From positions 62,001 through 126,000 of the forward strand of contig UQCD01000004.1 of the NCBI GenBank assembly GCA_900539455.1: a stretch of DNA of 64,000 nucleotides. The letters run 5' to 3'. The translations under genes were made by a program, and so were the position numbers. This document shows, one piece after another, positions 61,232 to 64,000 of the stretch; the stretch's first letter is position 1; each line of letters opens with the position of its first letter. The notes beneath the pieces were generated by a model that worked only from the letters and a program-made list of their open reading frames with translations, did no database searches and was not told the DNA's origin. The stretch is from an uncultured Eubacteriales bacterium (GTDB taxonomy: Bacteria > Bacillota > Clostridia > Lachnospirales > Lachnospiraceae).

Positions 61232-63727
61232 TTATTTAGATGTTTTAACTTTTACATTTAATGTTTCACTCTGCTTGTATGGTCTAAACAATAAGAATAA
61301 GAATACAAGCACGAATAAGAATGCTACTACTGTACCTACACCAAATGTTCCACTAATAATTAATGAACCAATCTGGTAGATACAAAGTGATACGATGTAT
61401 GCTAATATACACTGGTAACCGATTGCAAACCAGAACCATTTAGCATTGTTCATTTCTCTCTTAATAGCACCCATAGCTGCAAAACATGGGGCACATAAAA
61501 GGTTAAATACTAAGAATGAGTAACCAGCTATTGCTGACATACTAGCAGCTAATGCTGTCCAAATTTCATTACCATCTTCTGCTACTTCTTCTAATCCTCC
61601 AAAGAGAACACCGAATGTACCAACAACATTTTCCTTAGCAATTAAACCAGTAACGGCTGCAACTGCCATCTTCCAGTTACCCCAGCCTAAAGGCTTGAAT
61701 ATTGGAGCAATAACACTACCAATTCTTGCTAAAATACTGTTATCAAGTTCAACAGCTTCAATCATCTTGAACTTTCCATCTACCCAGCCAAAGCTCATTA
61801 AGAACCAAAGTAATACTGTTGATAAAAGGATAATTGTACCAGCCTTCTTAATGAATGACCAAGCACGCTCCCACATACTTCTTAAAACATTGCTTACCGT
61901 AGGCATATGATATGCTGGTAACTCCATAACGAATGGTGCTGGATCTCCAGCAAACATCTTTGTTTTCTTAAGAATAATACCTGATAAGATAATTGCAGCA
62001 ATGCCTACAAAGTAAGCACTTGGAGCTACCCAGGCTGCACCATCAAATAATGCACCTGCGATTAACGCAATAATAGGAAGCTTTGCTCCACAAGGAACAA
62101 ATGTAGTTGTCATAATAGTCATCTTACGATCTCTATCATTTTCAATAGTTCTTGATGCCATAACACCAGGAACACCACAACCACTACCAATAAGCATTGG
62201 AATAAATGACTTACCAGAAAGACCAAACTTACGGAAAATTCTATCCATAATGAATGCTACTCTGGCCATATATCCACAGCTTTCAAGGAATGCTAAGAAT
62301 ATAAATAATACTAACATCTGAGGTACGAAACCAAGCACTGCACCAACACCGGCTACAATACCGTCTAAGATAAGGCTCTTTAACCAATCTACACAATGTA
62401 TTTTGTCAAGACCAGCTTCGATAATAACAGGAACACCTGGTACCCATACGCCATAATCTGCTGGGTCTGGTTCTGCAACATCTGCTGCGTTTTTAAATTC
62501 ATCAGCATTTACCTTAACTGTTTCTACCACTTCATCTTCTTCTGTAATATCTACATCTGTTGCTAAATCTTTTACTTTATCATTTGCAACGAATTCATTA
62601 ATTGCATTTGCAATTTCTTCATCACTTGCTTCTTCATTATCAAGGACATCTGTAAGGCTGGATGTATCAACACCAGCAGCTTCAGCAGCTTCCAAGAAGC
62701 CATCCATTTCCTGTGAAGCCTTATCAAATTTACCTGCATCCTCTTCATAGCTTGATGAGCCTATACCAAATAAGTGCCAGCCATCACCAAATACGCCATC
62801 GTTTGCCCAGTCAGTTGCCCAACTACCGACAGTTGTTACTGATACATAGTATACAATAAACATTACAACTGCGAATATTGGTAATGCCAACCATCTGTTT
62901 GTTACAACCTTATCTATCTTATCAGATGTTGTAAGCTTTTCCTTCTTAGGCTTCTTTGTAACACAATCATTAATAATTGAAGAAATATATGTATATCTTT
63001 CATTTGTAATAATACTTTCTGTATCATCATCAAACTTATCTTCAAGAGTTTTAATTTCAGCATCTACATTTGGTAAGTTTGCATTCTGCTCACCAATCTT
63101 GTCATCTCTTTCAAGAAGCTTAATTGCGAAGAATCTCTTCTGTGTTCTTTCAACATACACATCTAATTTTCCTTCAACCTGTGTAATAATGTTTTCCACA
63201 TCTTCGCTAAATCTATGTACAACATTTGCTGCCTGTTTGCTCTTCGCAGCTTCAATAGCCATTTTAGCTGCCTTATCAATTCCATCCCCCTTAAGAGCTG
63301 AAATTTCAACTACCTTACAGCCTAATTTTTCACTTAGCTTTGAAATATTAATGGAATCGCCACTTTTTTTAACTATATCCATCATATTAACAGCCATAAC
63401 TACCGGAATACCCAGCTCCATAAGCTGTGTTGATAAGTATAAGTTTCTTTCAATATTTGTACCATCTACAATATTTAAAATAGCATCTGGCTTTTCATTA
63501 ATAAGGTAATTTCTTGCTACAACCTCTTCAAGAGTGTATGGTGATAAAGAATAGATACCCGGTAAGTCGGTAATTGTTACTTCCTTTTCGCCCTTTAATT
63601 TTCCTTCTTTTTTTTCAACTGTAACGCCTGGCCAGTTACCTACAAACTGATTAGAACCTGTCAGTGCATTAAATAATGTTGTTTTACCGCAGTTTGGATT
63701 ACCTGCTAATGCAATTCTAATTGACAT
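61232..63727 (-). CDS. feoB: Ferrous iron transporter FeoB
   Basis: FeoB (831 aa) is the main Fe(II) importer under anoxic conditions. The N-terminal G domain has G1 GNPNCGKT at 9-16, the VGNWPGVTVEK switch, G3 DLPG at 54-57, G4 NMMD at 114-117 and G5 SALKG. A helical GDI-like region follows to about 250. The first membrane helix is at about 280-300, and the two Gate repeats contain SCGYMARVAFIMD and PCGAKLPIIALI. A loop at about 325-425 is unusually long and acidic. The small Cys-rich gene lies downstream, and feoA 12 bp upstream. Confidence 0.97.
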   Translation of the reverse strand: MSIRIALAGNPNCGKTTLFNALTGSNQFVGNWPGVTVEKKEGKLKGEKEVTITDLPGIYSLSPYTLEEVVARNYLINEKPDAILNIVDGTNIERNLYLSTQLMELGIPVVMAVNMMDIVKKSGDSINISKLSEKLGCKVVEISALKGDGIDKAAKMAIEAAKSKQAANVVHRFSEDVENIITQVEGKLDVYVERTQKRFFAIKLLERDDKIGEQNANLPNVDAEIKTLEDKFDDDTESIITNERYTYISSIINDCVTKKPKKEKLTTSDKIDKVVTNRWLALPIFAVVMFIVYYVSVTTVGSWATDWANDGVFGDGWHLFGIGSSSYEEDAGKFDKASQEMDGFLEAAEAAGVDTSSLTDVLDNEEASDEEIANAINEFVANDKVKDLATDVDITEEDEVVETVKVNADEFKNAADVAEPDPADYGVWVPGVPVIIEAGLDKIHCVDWLKSLILDGIVAGVGAVLGFVPQMLVLFIFLAFLESCGYMARVAFIMDRIFRKFGLSGKSFIPMLIGSGCGVPGVMASRTIENDRDRKMTIMTTTFVPCGAKLPIIALIAGALFDGAAWVAPSAYFVGIAAIILSGIILKKTKMFAGDPAPFVMELPAYHMPTVSNVLRSMWERAWSFIKKAGTIILLSTVLLWFLMSFGWVDGKFKMIEAVELDNSILARIGSVIAPIFKPLGWGNWKMAVAAVTGLIAKENVVGTFGVLFGGLEEVAEDGNEIWTALAASMSAIAGYSFLVFNLLCAPCFAAMGAIKREMNNAKWFWFAIGYQCILAYIVSLCIYQIGSLIISGTFGVGTVVAFLFVLVFLFLLFRPYKQSETLNVKVKTSK

Positions 63728-63739
63728 TTTCTTTCTCCT

Positions 63740-63961
63740 TTACTCTACTTCAATCATTTGAGCATCTGCTTTACGCAATGATAATTCATAGCCTCTTACT
63801 GTAACCTCAACCGGATCACCAAGAGGTGCTACCTTACGAACATAAATTTCTGTTCCCTTTGTAATGCCCATATCCATAATTCTTCTTTTGACTGCACCTT
63901 CACCGCTAAGCTTCTTTACCTTAACAGTCTGGCCACAAGCTATGTCTTTTAAAGTACTCAT
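63740..63961 (-). CDS. feoA: Ferrous iron transport protein FeoA
   Basis: FeoA (73 aa) is a small SH3-like protein that binds and modulates FeoB. It has the family layout with a GQTVKVKKLSGEGAVKRRIMDMGITKGTEI core and the closing strand GYELSLRKADAQMIEV. The start follows AGAAGGAG. It is the first visible gene of the feoA-feoB operon; its promoter would lie at or beyond the right edge of the window. Confidence 0.96.
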   Translation of the reverse strand: MSTLKDIACGQTVKVKKLSGEGAVKRRIMDMGITKGTEIYVRKVAPLGDPVEVTVRGYELSLRKADAQMIEVE

Positions 63962-64000
63962 AATGCGCTCCTTCTATTTTCTTTAATAATAATGAAAGTT

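Noticed and set aside
1..64000. tRNA, rRNA, CRISPR arrays, prophage or toxin-antitoxin pairs
   Set aside because: None could be recognised by eye on either strand; intergenic spaces are short and taken up by promoters and hairpins. A covariance-model scan could still reveal small RNAs.

Overview
This 64 kb window is AT-rich, gene-dense chromosomal DNA from a flagellated, low-GC Gram-positive anaerobe of the class Clostridia, most likely a Lachnospiraceae member (Lachnospira, Eubacterium or Roseburia type). The placement is inference. It rests on the gene order topA-codY-flgB-flgC-fliE-fliF, the block ireB-ruvX-DUF1292-fur-rnjA-ylbF-mltG'-trmR-trhP, a split two-gene transketolase, a fused folB-folK, and purine-rich Shine-Dalgarno sites before nearly every gene. 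I see no rRNA, tRNA, CRISPR array, prophage or insertion sequence; almost everything is housekeeping.

Layout. 1-2.9 kb: start of a flagellar basal-body operon (flgB, flgC, fliE, fliF; fliG presumably follows just outside), read leftward from a consensus promoter. 3-8.6 kb: codY, topA, dprA and a ComM/YifB AAA protein. 8.6-16.2 kb: an AEC transporter, a sporulation-type sigma factor (SigK family) behind a very long RNA hairpin, then the ireB to trhP operon for RNA processing and modification, Fur-type regulation and a vestigial MltG. 16.2-24.2 kb: tRNA and rRNA modification genes (mtaB, thiI with its cysteine desulfurase, rsmE, prmA), maf, a radical SAM protein, a pyridoxal kinase, and a Crh-like HPr on the other strand. 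24.2-31.9 kb: a lipase-like hydrolase, a PHP phosphatase, pheA, and folate genes (folBK, folP, folC). 31.9-38.1 kb: a second type IIA topoisomerase pair (parC, parE) with small accessory genes and a low-complexity RG/RD protein. 38.2-46.7 kb: cbiE, a sigma-like protein without region 4, a giant TPR-GGDEF protein, transketolase halves, cobO. 46.8-58.3 kb: a UvrD-type helicase, gltX, degV, trxA/trxB, a TPR-nucleotidyltransferase protein, argC and a DEAD-box helicase with an RG-rich tail. 58.5-64 kb: a PurF paralogue lacking the glutaminase cysteine, a ZIP transporter and the feoA-feoB-FeoB-associated iron uptake operon.

Most genes are on the minus strand. The plus-strand exceptions (HPr-like, folBK, sigma-like, tkt pair, degV, PurF-like) mostly have their own promoters matching the vegetative sigma consensus, and most convergent junctions carry bidirectional hairpins. 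The items most worth a second look are: the PurF-like protein with an eroded glutaminase site; a 319-nt quasi-palindrome made from an inverted copy of the folC 3' end; a family of three hairpins with compensating stem changes; a 29-bp G-U-rich hairpin holding the ribosome binding site of the sigK-like gene; the region-4-less sigma-like protein; and the TPR-nucleotidyltransferase fusion.
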